Positions 38,571-48,554 of a DNA stretch of 64,000 bases are shown one piece after another. The notes beneath the pieces were generated by a model that saw only the letters and a program-made list of their open reading frames with translations, searched no databases and was not told the origin of the DNA. The stretch is from positions 138,385-202,384 of the forward strand of contig CAVRJE010000007.1 in NCBI GenBank assembly GCA_963721365.1, given 5' to 3'. How positions within the stretch are numbered: position 1 is the first letter of the stretch; each line of letters opens with the position of its first letter. The position numbers and the translations under genes are program-made. This stretch comes from CAIQPS01 sp963721365 (GTDB lineage Bacteria; Actinomycetota; Thermoleophilia; RBG-16-64-13).

Positions 38571-40109
38571 GTGAAGGTCGCGCGGGCGCTGGTTTCGGTA
38601 TCGGATAAGAAGGATCTCGAGTCCTTCGTGCGTGGTTTGGTCGAACTGGGGATCGAAGTGATCTCCACCGGAGGGACGGCCCGCCATCTGAAGGAGGCCG
38701 GGCTGCCGATCACCGGGATCTCCCAGGTCACCGGGTTCCCGGAGATCATGGACGGCCGGGTCAAGACCCTTCATCCGGCCATCCACGGCGGCATCCTCGC
38801 CGACCGGGATAGGCCCAGCCACATGAAGGCCATCGCGGAGTTGGGCATCAAGCCCATCGACCTGGTGGTCGTCAACCTCTACCCCTTCGAGGCGACCGTC
38901 GCCGTGCGCGGGGTGAGCGAAGAGGAGGCCATCGAGAACATCGACATCGGTGGTCCGACCATGGTCCGGGCGGCGGCGAAGAATTTCAGCGGCGTGGGCA
39001 TCGTCACCGACCCGGCGGACTACGAGCCGGTGCTGGCGGAGCTCAAGGAGAACAAGGCGGAGCTGTCGTACGAGACACGGCGCAGTCTGGCTGCCAAGGC
39101 GTTCCACCACACCGCTCACTACGACTCGGCCATCGCCACCTGGTTCGGGGAACGGGAAGCGGATTTTCCCGAATACCTCATGCTCGACCTTGCCAAGGTC
39201 AACGACCTGCGTTACGGCGAGAACCCGCACCAACGGGCGGCCTGGTACTCGGCCGTCGGGGCGAACGGCGAACCGGCGGAGGGGTTGGAGCAACTCCACG
39301 GACAGCAACTGTCCTTCAACAACCTGCTGGATCTCGACGCAGCCCGGCGATGCCTGGACGAGTTCACCCTGCCCTGCTCGGTGGTTGTCAAGCACAACAA
39401 CCCCTGCGGAGTGGCGGTCGCCGAGCATGCGGCTACAGCGTACGAGAAAGCTCTCTCCTGCGATCCGGTGTCGGCGTTCGGCGGCGTGATCGCCATCAAC
39501 CGGGTTGTCGATGAAGCCCTTGCCCGGCTGCTTTCCACCAACTTCGTCGAAGTGCTGTGGGCGCCCGGCTACACCGAAGAGGCCATGGAGATCCTGACCG
39601 TCAAGAAGGACATCCGCATCCTCACCGGGCAGGTGAACCGCGACACCTGCGGCACCTTCGACATGAAACGGGTGTACGGCGGCATGCTCATCCAGGATTG
39701 GGACTGCGAAGTCGACCAGCGCGACAACATGCACGTGGTCACCAGCCGGCACCCGACCGAAGAGGAGTGGGGCGACCTGCTCTTCGCCTGGCGGGTGGCG
39801 AAGCACACCAAGTCGAACGCCATCATCCTGGTCAAGGACCTCATGACCATCGGCGTCGGCGCCGGGCAGATGAGCCGGGTAGACTCGGCCAACCTCGCCG
39901 TGGCCCGGGCCCGCTTCCCGCTGGCCGGATCGGCCGTCGCCTCAGACGCCTTCTTCCCGTTCCCGGATGCTCTCGAAGTGGCGGCGAACGCCGGAGCCAC
40001 CTGCGTGATCCACCCAGGAGGCTCGATGCGGGACGACCAGTCGCTGGCCCTGGCCGAGGCCCGGGGGATGGCCATGGTGGTCACCGGACGGCGTCACTTC
40101 CGGCACTAA
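38571..40109 (+). CDS. purH: AICAR transformylase / IMP cyclohydrolase
   Basis: 512 residues from GTG 38571, 6 bases after GGGAGGAG; a second GTG at 38553 lies upstream of that RBS. N-terminal cyclohydrolase (ALVSVSDKKDLESFVRGL, ISTGGTARHLKEAG, MDGRVKTLHPAIHGGILADRD) and C-terminal transformylase (YGENPHQRAAW, CSVVVKHNNPCGVAV, SDAFFPFPDALEVAANAG, ATCVIHPGGSMRDDQSLA). It completes IMP synthesis. Uninterrupted. Confidence 0.97.
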   Translation: MKVARALVSVSDKKDLESFVRGLVELGIEVISTGGTARHLKEAGLPITGISQVTGFPEIMDGRVKTLHPAIHGGILADRDRPSHMKAIAELGIKPIDLVVVNLYPFEATVAVRGVSEEEAIENIDIGGPTMVRAAAKNFSGVGIVTDPADYEPVLAELKENKAELSYETRRSLAAKAFHHTAHYDSAIATWFGEREADFPEYLMLDLAKVNDLRYGENPHQRAAWYSAVGANGEPAEGLEQLHGQQLSFNNLLDLDAARRCLDEFTLPCSVVVKHNNPCGVAVAEHAATAYEKALSCDPVSAFGGVIAINRVVDEALARLLSTNFVEVLWAPGYTEEAMEILTVKKDIRILTGQVNRDTCGTFDMKRVYGGMLIQDWDCEVDQRDNMHVVTSRHPTEEEWGDLLFAWRVAKHTKSNAIILVKDLMTIGVGAGQMSRVDSANLAVARARFPLAGSAVASDAFFPFPDALEVAANAGATCVIHPGGSMRDDQSLALAEARGMAMVVTGRRHFRH

Positions 40110-40405
40110 GAGCGCAAGGAGACATAGCGGTCCCTTCCGGCTGCGCACAAAAGCCTGTGCGACTCCTCCCTGGGACCCCTATGCCCCCTTGGCCCTTGCT
40201 GCCAGCAGCATCGGGCCCGCTTCCGCGGTAGTTGGGCCGGCTTCGCAGGCCCCTCTTCCAATGCCGGACCACCTGATTGCTCCGCTCTTTGAGGGGCTTG
40301 CCCGGCTCTCCTTTCGCTCCAAAGCGGAGTACCGTTCGCCGCCTCCGGAGGGCGGGATCGCCCGGCCTCTACTGAAAGTTGACGGCTTCGCTTGCCGGCC
40401 GCTGT
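40110..40405. other. Convergent gap with short hairpins
   Basis: 296 bases between purH and the oppositely oriented amidohydrolase gene. CGCACA (40144-40149) and TGTGCG (40156-40161) can form a small hairpin, possibly a terminator but without a T run. Several other GC pairs occur (CCGCC..GGCGG near 40340). I see no gene. Confidence 0.35.
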
Positions 40406-41426
40406 CTACAGGTCCATTCCGATGGAGGCCGCCGTGCCCCAGTACAACTGCTCCCTCTCGGCGTCGCTCATGGGCTGGGCGTCCAGGAAGTCGGTGCACA
40501 TCTTCATGTCCTCGAAGGGGTAGTCGCTGCCGATGACCATCCGGCCCGCGCCCATGGCCGTCACCGTGCAGGCGAGGGCCGCGGGGGAGTAGTTGCCGCT
40601 CGTCGAGGCGAGGAAGTTGTCGCGCAGATACTCGCTGGGCATCCGCTTGAGCACCGGAGCCACCGCCGGGTCGGGGCGCACGTGGCCCTGGAGGTAGGGG
40701 CGATCGACCCGGTCGAACATGAACGGCAGGCCTTCGGCGTAGTGGCCGAGGATGATCTGCAGCTTCGGGAACACGTCGAAGACGCCGCCGATGATCAGGC
40801 GCATGGCCACGAGCGCAGTCTCGGCTCCGAAACCGAAGCTCGGTCCGGCCAGGGCCATCCCGTAGGTCTGGAACTCCTTGATGATGGGCCAGGTGGGGTG
40901 GAGGTAGACCGGCACGCCCAACTCCTCGGCCTTGGCGAGCACAGGCCAGTAGCGCTTTTCGTCGATGTACGAGTCGCCGAAGTTGGAGTGCGTGTTCCAG
41001 CCCCGGAAGCCCAGCTCCTTGACGCAGCTCTCGAGCTCTTTCGCAGCTCCGTCGGCGTCCTTTGGGGCCAGCGTGGCGTAGCCCAGGTAGCGGTCGGGGT
41101 GTCTGTCGATGGCCTCGGCAAGAGCGTCGTTCGTCGCCTTGGCGACCTTCGTGCCCAGAGAGGGCTCGAACGGCTCGGTGCCGGGGGCGGCCAGGGAGAG
41201 GACGGTCACGTCGATGCCTGCTTCGTCGAGCAGCGCGATGCGTCCCTCGTCGAGGTCGAGGAGCTTGTCGAGCAGCCCGTAGCCCAGGTGAGAGCCGGGC
41301 GCGGGATGCAGCCGGTACTTCGTGGCCGGATCGTCGGTCAGCCGGGGATAACCGTGCGTTCTTGCGCAGCGCGTCCACCCAGGCCTCCGACGCGAAATGG
41401 TTCTCGGTATCGATCCTCTTGACCAC
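40406..41426 (-). CDS. Amidohydrolase-2 family protein (decarboxylase-like), one frameshift
   Basis: TIM-barrel metal enzyme of the ACMSD / gamma-resorcylate decarboxylase group. GTG 41426 gives MVKRIDTENHFASEAWV with an ExH metal motif in place of the commoner HxH, as in gamma-resorcylate and dihydroxybenzoate decarboxylases. The frame shifts near 41352. Other marks: VYLHPTWPIIKEF, IILGHYAEGLPFMFDRVDR and VIGSDYPFEDM, the last holding the catalytic Asp. The corrected length is about 340 aa. Either a hydrolase or a non-oxidative aromatic-acid decarboxylase; the substrate is unknown. Confidence 0.85.
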
Positions 41427-41466
41427 GACGGGTCCCCCCTTTGCGCGACGTACGGACCGGCCGAGA

Positions 41467-42193
41467 CTACCTCATGACCATCCGGTCGAGCAACCCGAAG
41501 AGCATATCCCGGCAGGCGTCGAAGGGAGCGTCGGGCGCGAGCAGGTCCTCGCGCGGAGACACCCAGGGGCCGCGCGCCACGTCCGGGCGAGCGGGCAGGT
41601 TTCCGCCGGCGGCCTGCACCAGTTCCCCCAGCGTCTCCCGGGTCTCCTCCAGGTGGAACTGCAACCCGACGACCCGCCCACTGTCGAATGCGAAGGCCTG
41701 GTTCGGCACGGCCTCGGAGAAAGCCGCGTGAGTGGCCCCAGGCGGTATGGAGAAGGTGTCGCCGTGCCACTGCAGCGTGGTGAAGCGATCGGGGAAGTCG
41801 GCGAAGACCTCCAGCCGCCGGCCCGCCTCGGTGAGCTCCACCGGATGCCAGCCGATCTCCTCGTAGCGGCGCCCGCGTCACCTCGCCTCCCAGCACGTCG
41901 GCGATGAGCTGCGCTCCCAGGCAGATGCCGAGCGCCGCCCTTCCCCTGCCGATGCAGGCGCGGATGAAGTCCTTCTCGGCGGCGAGCCACCGGTATTCGT
42001 CGACCTCGTAGACGTTCATCGGCCCGCCCATGATCACGAGCAGGTCGACGCCCTCAGGGTCGGGCAGACCGGCGGCGGCGGATGGGTCGGCGAACATCGG
42101 CGTTCCCGAGAGCTCGTGCCCCCGGATCTTCGCCCAGTCCTGGATGGAGCCGATGCCCTCGTAGGGGACGTGCTGAAGGTAATGAACATGCAC
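41467..42193 (-). CDS. Class I glutamine amidotransferase-like protein, one frameshift
   Basis: Reads MHVHYLQHVPYEGIGSIQDW from GTG 42193, then LLVIMGGPMNVYEVDEY, ALGICLGAQLIADVLGG with the nucleophile Cys, and, after an insertion near 41865, EIGWHPVELTEAG and VVGLQFHLEETRE with the His/Glu pair. This is the stand-alone GMP-synthase-glutaminase-like family, often annotated as glutamine amidotransferase of unknown acceptor. About 241 aa. It lies 40 bases upstream of the amidohydrolase on the same strand. Confidence 0.85.
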
Positions 42194-42195
42194 GA

Positions 42196-43238
42196 ACAGA
42201 GTCTGCTCCAGCTCGAGATCGGTGCGTCGCGGCACTGGCCGGCCTCGCCTGGCGGCCCGCCGATCCTGCCCGCTCGGCGCGGCGCGCCTCGCGGGCCTCG
42301 AGCACCAGCCGCCGGTCGTCGAGGTCGAACTCCCTCTCGGCGGTCCGGATCGCCGCGCATCTTCTCGCGGGCGTTCTCCAGCATCGTTCTTGTAGTACTT
42401 GAAGTGCCAGCCCATGTGGAAGAGGGAGATGAAGCGTCATCGCGATCCCGGCTTCCACGTGCCAGAAGAGCAGGTCGACGGGGATGCTGAAGGGCAGCGT
42501 GTAGTCGAGCTGGATGGCGAGCATCGTGCCGAAGATGCCGGTGATCAGGAAGGTGGCCGAGCAGCATGCAGGTTCCAGATCTTGCGGTGCGTGGCCATGC
42601 CGGATGCGCTTGGTCTTGTAGAGGAGGAAGCTGGCGCCGTAGATGAGGATGAAGCCGAGAGCGATGGGGCTCACCAGGTAGTGGGTGAGGAAGCCGCCAT
42701 CCGGTGTCCGGTCGACCGCTACGTCCGGTGACGGCCACGGTGGCCGCGGCCGCTTCGATGGCCGCGAGGCCGCCGCTACCGCTGGAGCGGGGTCGTGGTG
42801 GACGTGGTCGTCGGGGTGGCGCCGGCGGCGAGCACCGCGGCGCTGCCGCCGGCCAGGGCCAGCGGACGCGGAAGCTGTCGCCGGAGTCGGTCGGCCGTGG
42901 CGGTGACGCCGCACGCTGAGGCAGGCGCCGCACCCGGCGCAGGGGCCGAGCGGGCAGTCGCCCGTGGGCGGTTCACCGGTGGTGGTGGTGACGGCCAAGG
43001 GCCGTGGTGGTGGTCGTCTGATCTGCCGGGGTTCGACTGGGACAGGTCGCAGATGCCGTCGCTGTTGGTGTCGACGTAGCGCCGGCAGGCGCCCGGATAC
43101 GGATCGTTCACGAGGCCCTTGGGGACAGTTGTCCCAGGCCAGCGCGCCGGAGGGGAACGCCATACCGTAGACGAAGGTGAAGAGTGCCAGGCTGAAGACG
43201 GTGGCCAGGACGGCGATCTTCCTCTTGCGATGCTCCAT
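42196..43238 (-). pseudogene. Broken membrane protein gene, haem-b-like, with EF-hand-like and Cys motifs
   Basis: ATG 43238 starts a signal-like helix (MEHRKRKIAVLATVFSLALF). Crossing at least six frame breaks, the strand then encodes CRRYVDTNSDGICDLSQ (EF-hand-like Ca site between Cys), Thr-rich linkers, a Cys cluster CPLGPCAGCGAC, and membrane helices THYLVSPIALGFILIYGASF, TFLITGIFGTMLAIQLDY and HVEAGIAMTLISLFHMGWHF. The last two His-bearing helices resemble b-type haem helices of DUF4405/cytochrome b561-like proteins. The 3' end runs into the amidotransferase gene and is uncertain. No family assigned. Confidence 0.5.
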
Positions 43239-43514
43239 GCTCAGGACCTTTGCGTCGGGGGCCACCTCGCGGCGCCGGCCCGTCCATCTCGGCCGCGTCT
43301 CGAAGGCGTCGACCCTGGTTGACGGTTCCGATGCGTATCCGGGGGTAAGGCGCGTAAGCCCCAGATTAGCTGGAGCCAGTATGGGGGGCAGGATACGCAG
43401 CGGTCAAGGGGGGGTGACGATCCGGTAATCCGAAACGCAAATCGGACCGCCAAACGGCCGGTTTTCGTTGACACCGAGAGAGGGCGAGGGCTACAATCCT
43501 AACCCTTGCTATGA
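43239..43514. other. Gap upstream of tRNA-Lys
   Basis: 276 bases. TTGACA at about 43467 (GTTGACACCGAG), then CTACAAT at about 43491-43497, 17-18 bases apart, form a good promoter for the tRNA. No gene seen. Confidence 0.5.
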
Positions 43515-43587
43515 GGGCCGTTAGCTCAGTTGGTAGAGCACCGGACTTTTAATCCGATGGTCGATGGTTCGAGTCCATCACGGCTCA
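43515..43587 (+). tRNA. tRNA-Lys (UUU)
   Basis: 73 bases. Acceptor stem GGGCCGT/ACGGCTC with one G-U pair, D arm TTAGCTCAGTTGGTAGAGC, anticodon loop CTTTTAA (anticodon TTT), T arm ATGG-TTCGAGT-CCAT. Discriminator A; CCA is not encoded. The outermost anticodon-stem pair looks like a C-A mismatch. It forms the left edge of the accessory island. Confidence 0.96.
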
Positions 43588-43593
43588 TTAGAA

Positions 43594-43618
43594 AAGCCCC
43601 GCATTTGCGGGGTTTTTG
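43594..43618 (+). terminator. Rho-independent terminator after tRNA-Lys
   Basis: AGCCCCGC and GCGGGG around ATTT, followed by TTTTTGTTT, seven bases after the tRNA. Confidence 0.9.
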
Positions 43619-43733
43619 TTTGGCGCTGAGAGGGGCTCAGAGCCTCGAGCGCAACGCCATTTGCAAACATTTTGCAAACGGAACCGTACTGTGCGGTCCC
43701 GGTACATACTTTCCACATTGGCTCCGGTAGCTA

Positions 43734-45400
43734 TGTGACACTTCGGGACGCGGCTCCGGTACCTGGGCGACACTGGCTCCGGTACCCATGTGACACTTTC
43801 CCGGTCTCTGCCTCCGGTCCCAATTCCTCCGATACGGTCAGAAATGGCTCTCATCGGGGGAGGTCGACACCATGCTGGTCAGGCTGGGACTGGTGGAACA
43901 ACGACACAAAGCGGTGCTCGAGGTCTTGGGCGGCGCGACAGTCACCGACGTAGCTCTGCGTTATGGCGTGACCCGCCAGACCGTGCACCGCTGGCTGAAG
44001 AGCTATGCCCGCCAAGGACTCGGCGGTCTTGTCGACCATCCTTCCCGGCCGGACAGCTGTCCCCACCAGATGCCGCCTCCGATCGAAGCTCGGATCGTGG
44101 ACCTCAGGCGTTCTCATCCGCTCTGGGGCCCGCGGACCATCCGTCACCAGCTCGCCCGAGAAGGGGTAGACCCACTTCCCGGGCGCTCCTCCGTGTATCG
44201 ATGTCTCGTCCGTCATGGCCTGGTCGACCCCCAGAAGCGCAGAAGGAAACGAGAAGACTATCGTCGTTGGGAAAGGAGCCGTTCCATGGAGCTCTGGCAG
44301 ATGGACATCATGGGTGGGGTGAAGCTGGAAGGGGGAAGGGAGCTCAAGATCATCACCGGCCTGGACGATCACTCCCGTTTCTGTGTCTCGGCTATGCTCG
44401 TTCCTCGGGCGACAGCCCGGCCGGTGTGCGAAGCCCTGGCCCAGGCCATGCGCCGCCACGGCGTGCCCGAGCAGATCCTCACCGACAACGGCAAGGTGTT
44501 CACCAGCCGGTTCGGGCCGGGGAGGGGAGAGGTGCTCTTTGACCGCATTTGCCGGGAGAACGGGGTCAAGCACCTCCTCACCGCTCCCCGTTCGCCCACG
44601 ACCACCGGCAAGGTGGAGCGCTTTCACAAGACGCTGAGACGGGAGTTCCTTGCCGGGCGCACGTTTGCTTCCCACGAAGAGGCCCAAGCGGCTCTTGATG
44701 CCTGGGTGGACTCCTATAACACCGAGCGCCCCCACCAGGGGATCGGCATGGTGGCGCCCGAGAAGCGCTTCGCCTTGGCTCGAGCTGAAGCGCACGATCT
44801 TGTTGTCCCTGGTCTCGAGGAGCCGGCAGAGGCGCCCGAGAGTCGGGAGCGAGACGTGAGGCGGGTGACCCGGTCAGTGGCAGCAAGCGGAAAGATCAGC
44901 CTGGCCACCTTTGACTATCACGTGGGCCGTTTCCTTTCGGGCGAGACCGTCGATGTGGAGATCGACGACCGCCTGGTGCAGGTCTTCCATCGGGGCGTTC
45001 TGGTGGCCACACACGCCCGCCGGCATCCCATCGAAGCCGAACCGGCCAACTGGCGCAGGCGACCCCAGCCGAGAAAAGCCCAGGCCCGCACGGTGGGGAT
45101 CCCGGTCATCCGCAAGGTCGATCCCCATGGCGATGTCAGCTTCGCGGGCACCGCCTATCGGGTGGGGAACGGCTATAAGCGCAAAGACGTCGAGGTCAGG
45201 CTTCTGGGAGACACGGTCCAGATTCTCTTCGAAGGCAAGCTCATCCGCACGCATGCGGCCCGGCATGACCGCCAGAAGGAGCACGGGGCCTTCGCCAATC
45301 CCGGGGGCCGTCCCCGGAAGGAGAAGGCCTCATGAAGAAATCGACAAAACCGTCGGGGCCGGGTTGACTGTAACAAGGGTACCGGAGCCAAGGTGTAACA
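43734..45400 (+). mobile_element. IS481-family-like insertion sequence
   Basis: About 1.67 kb around one transposase gene. The left tip TGTGACAC and right tip GTGTAACA are near-complementary. The subterminal motif GGCTCCGGTACC occurs twice inside the left end and once, inverted (GGTACCGGAGCC), inside the right end; a further variant lies just outside the left tip at 43719. The exact limits and any target duplication are unclear because of these repeats. Confidence 0.75.
43872..45335 (+). CDS. IS481-family transposase
   Basis: 487 residues, uninterrupted. N-terminal helix-turn-helix (TVTDVALRYGVTRQTVHRWL), integrase core with Asp145 (LWQMDIMGG), Asp205 (ILTDNGKVFTSRF) and Glu249 (GKVERFHKTLRREF), and SYNTERPHQGIG. 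The C-terminal about 130 residues carry two similar beta-rich segments (GKISLATFDYHVGRFLSGETVDVEID and GDVSFAGTAYRVGNGYKRKDVEVRL). Intact, so possibly active. Confidence 0.92.
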   Translation: MLVRLGLVEQRHKAVLEVLGGATVTDVALRYGVTRQTVHRWLKSYARQGLGGLVDHPSRPDSCPHQMPPPIEARIVDLRRSHPLWGPRTIRHQLAREGVDPLPGRSSVYRCLVRHGLVDPQKRRRKREDYRRWERSRSMELWQMDIMGGVKLEGGRELKIITGLDDHSRFCVSAMLVPRATARPVCEALAQAMRRHGVPEQILTDNGKVFTSRFGPGRGEVLFDRICRENGVKHLLTAPRSPTTTGKVERFHKTLRREFLAGRTFASHEEAQAALDAWVDSYNTERPHQGIGMVAPEKRFALARAEAHDLVVPGLEEPAEAPESRERDVRRVTRSVAASGKISLATFDYHVGRFLSGETVDVEIDDRLVQVFHRGVLVATHARRHPIEAEPANWRRRPQPRKAQARTVGIPVIRKVDPHGDVSFAGTAYRVGNGYKRKDVEVRLLGDTVQILFEGKLIRTHAARHDRQKEHGAFANPGGRPRKEKAS

Positions 45401-45548
45401 CGGGTGGTGGGACTTGACATGCACGGAAAGTACACGCCGCGGTCGTTCGCCACTCGGATAGACTCGCCACGGGGCCAAAGTGTGGCGCGTCGAGAATGTT
45501 GTTGCACGCCGAGTGGCTCCCGCTCCTACCTCGAAAGTTATAGGATGA

Positions 45549-45773
45549 ATGGGAGGCGGAGGCCACTTCGGTGGCTCGCTGCTTGCCGGTGGCGAACTGG
45601 CTGAGGAGTGGGCCGAGATGCTCTTCAGCGATCTCAACAAGCGAACACTCGAGGTGCTCGACCTGGAGGCAACAGGTCTCTATCCGGGTGGAACCGACCG
45701 CATCATCGAAGTCGCGATTTTGCGGGTCGCGAATGGCCAGACCAGGGTTGGCTATCAAGGACTGAGGGATTGA
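45549..45773 (+). pseudogene. DnaQ-like 3'-5' exonuclease, N-terminal fragment
   Basis: Contains LEVLDLEATGLYPGGTDRIIEVAILRV, matching the first exonuclease motif (DxE) and following strands of DEDD exonucleases (usual form DxETTGL....DRIIEIA). It stops 20 residues later; the other catalytic Asp motifs are missing. It lies just after the IS and just before the coiled-coil gene. Remnant of a larger gene, or truncated by an indel. Confidence 0.6.
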
Positions 45774-45818
45774 CTAGTGATTAGCGTCTACTTCGGAAGC
45801 GCTAGGAGGTAGCTCAGG

Positions 45819-47085
45819 ATGGCCCGACGCGGTTTTCTTCGCGGAACTGCAGCATCAGATGACAGGTCGCCGCCCGCGAACAAGAGCGACGCGCACGGGA
45901 AGCCGAGCGAGCGCGCAATGCCGCATACCGTGCGCAGAGCAAGCCCAGAAAGGCGGAGGAACGCGCAACTGCGCAGTTTGCTCGCGCCAGCGCGGCCGAC
46001 CAGAAGCGGCTTGCCAAGGAAGCTCGAGAAGCACATATTGCCGCGATGGAGGCCGAGGTGGAGAGGCGAAACTTCGAACTGTCCCAGCGATATGGCGAGA
46101 TCGACTCGTTACTTTCCGCGACACTTGACGTCGATGACTACGTGGACTTGGCCACGCTGCGCACCGTCGCTGAGCACCCGCCGTTCGACCGGGCCGACCT
46201 CGAGAGCTCCGGTCCCACCACCGAGCCCGATTCCTGATCCACCCGAGCCGATCTTCGCGCCACCCGCTCCGCCTCAGGGCCTCAAAGGGTTGCTCGGTGG
46301 CAAGAAGCACGAGAAGGCAGTCGCCGAGGCCGCCGCCGCGCATGAGGTCGCAGTCGCGCAATGGAAATCCGCATTGGTTGAGGCCGAGTCAGCTCGCAAG
46401 GCCAGAGCGCGCTGGCACGCTGATCAGGAGGCCAAGCGAGTGGCGGCACTCGAGGTGGAGCGGGCCCGATACGCGAAGGAATGCGCGGAACGCGAAGCGG
46501 CGGTGGCGGAGCGGAACAAGGCGATCGACACGCTGATCGCAGACCTCGGCTACGGCGCGGTTCATGCCGTTCAAGAGTACGTGTCGATTGTGCTATCCAA
46601 CTCGGTCTACCCGGCTCATTTTCCGGTTGAGCACGATTTTGAGTTTGACCCCGCGACTGCGGAGCTACGGCTGAGGGTGCTGGTGCCCGGCCCCGACAAA
46701 GTGCCCACCACGAGCGCATACAAGTACACGAAGTCTACCGATGAGATTACGACTACAACTCTCTCGCAGAAAGCGTGTAAGGACCGATACACAAATGCCG
46801 TGCTCCAGGTCGCGCTCCGGTCGATGCACGAGGTGTTCGAGGCCGACCGCCGTGGGCTGATCAAGACGATATCGTTGCAGGTCGGGACGGAGGCAATCGA
46901 CCCCGCGACTGGTCGGGAAAGCTACATTCTCTTCGTGGCAGTCGGCGCTGACTCGCGATTCGTTCCTCGAGTTGAATCTCTCCAACGTTGTTCCTGCCGC
47001 GACTCTCAATCACCTCGGCGCAGTTGTCTCCAAGAGCCCGTATGACCTCGTCGCCGTGGATCCTTCGGGAATCCGCCGGTCATGA
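45819..47085 (+). pseudogene. Coiled-coil protein of a conserved actinobacterial type, at least four frame breaks
   Basis: ATG 45819 after AGGAGG: MARRGF, then in shifted frames FAELQHQ, a long charged helix (VAAREQERRAREAERARNAAY, ASAADQKRLAKEAREAHIAAMEAEVERRN), SLLSATLDVDDYVDLATLR, then PPEPIFAPPAPPQGLKGLLGGKK, a second helix, and a conserved C-terminal domain (GYGAVHAVQEYVSIVLSNSVYP, FDPATAELRLRVLVPGP, KACKDRYTNAVLQVALRSMHEVFEADRRG, VVPAATLNHLGAVVSKSPYDLVAVDPSG). The stop overlaps the next start (ATGA). About 421 aa if restored. Function unknown. Confidence 0.65.
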
Positions 47086-48433
47086 CCGACGACCGACTCG
47101 TCTTCAATCCGCCGCCCGGATGGCCCAAGCCTCCCGACGGCTGGGTGCCACCAAAGGGGTGGTCGCCGGATCCTGCGTGGCCTGACCCACCGGAGGGCTG
47201 GCAACTGTGGCTGTCAGCTGGCTCCAGCAGCGACGAGGTGGGCGACCCGTCGCGAGGCGGCCAACCGACCTCTGCTGAAGCGACGTCACACAGGAACCTC
47301 GTTGTCCGCCGATGTGGATCGCAGGATTGCGCTCCTGGAGGCAGAGAATGCTGCACTGCGGGCGCAGCTTGAAGCTGTTGCATCCGCGAGCTGACGTCGT
47401 CGTCCTTGACGACGAAAGGGTTCTTCAGGAAGTCGGGATCTATCGCTACCACCATCCGCTTGAGAATGCAGCCGCCTACAAGGACCGTCTGGACGAGCTG
47501 AGCGGTCGCATCGCAGATCTCGTCAAGACCAACCGCGCGATTGAGATGTCGAACATGTTCACCTTCGACAACTCGTTGGCCAAAGGTCGCAAGATGGCTA
47601 GCGACCTCGCCAAGCTGATGCTGCGAGCCTACAACGCGGAAGTGGACAACAGCCTGCGTTCCCTGCGTGCAGGCAACGTTGTGACCGCCAAGAGGAGGAT
47701 TGACGCGTCGCGGGATGCCATTAGGAAGCTCGGCGCGATGATGCAGATGCATATTAGCGATGCGTTTCACGCACTGCGTCTCGAAGAGATCGAGCTGACG
47801 GCTGACTACCTGATGAAGAAGCAGGAGGAGCGTGAAGCGGCCATCGAGGAACGTGCGCGTCTCCGCGAAGAGCGGAAGGTTGCGGCCGAACTCGCGGAGG
47901 AAAGAGCAAGGCTCGACAAGGAGCGGAGCCACCTGCTGAACGCACTAGAGGCGCTAAGGAGCAGCGGATCAACAGACGCCGAGTTGGAGCGGAAGCTCAC
48001 TGAGCTCGACGAGGCAATTGCGCAGAACGATTACCGGGCCGCGAATATTCGAGCCGGCTATGTCTACGTGATTTCGAACAGAGGCGCTTTTGGCGAGAAC
48101 GTGGTCAAGATCGGTCTAACTCGTCGCCTGGAGCCACTCGACCGAGTTAACGAACTGGGTGGTGCGTCCGTTCCTTTCCGCTTCGATGTACACGCCCTGT
48201 TCTTCTCCGAAGACGCCGTCACCATCGAAACCGAACTGCATCAGCACTTTGCGGCCCGACGCCTTAATCAGGCGAACCTACGCAAGGAGTTCTTCTTCGC
48301 TAGCCCGGGCGAGGTGCGCGCAGCGCTCGTGTCCAAGGTCGGCAACCTCTTGGAGTTCGTAGAGCACCCTGAATCGATTGAGTACCTCCAAAGCGTTCGC
48401 TATTGGCCGGACCCGCAGAAACACGCTCAATGA
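47082..48433 (+). pseudogene. DUF4041 / GIY-YIG (T5orf172/MUG113-like) protein, two or more frame breaks
   Basis: ATG 47082: RLVFNPPPGWPKPPDGWVPP, repeated Pro/Trp units, then in shifted frames RRIALLEAENAALRAQLEA, then (from about 47393) VVVLDDERVLQEVGIYRYHHPLENAAAYKDRL of the DUF4041 type, a long helical stretch, and a C-terminal GIY-YIG-like nuclease domain (GYVYVISNRGAFGENVVKIGLTRRLEPLDRV, FSEDAVTIETELHQHF, LRKEFFFASPGEV). The breaks lie near 47300 and 47390. About 450 aa if restored. Translationally coupled to the coiled-coil gene. Probably DNA- or phage-related; the exact role is not known to me. Confidence 0.7.
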
Positions 48434-48554
48434 GCACCCTGAACTGGAACAGGCCCCTGCTTGAACAAGGAAAGCAATTCCAGGCATGGTTGGTCGAAGG
48501 CCGGTGCTCCCGCCCGTTTACACCACGTTGACAACCCTCTAGAAATTCTGCAAC

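Noticed and set aside
40406..42415. A single large fusion of amidotransferase and amidohydrolase
   Set aside because: The frame joins two genes only because each has an insertion; each has its own normal start and end once corrected.
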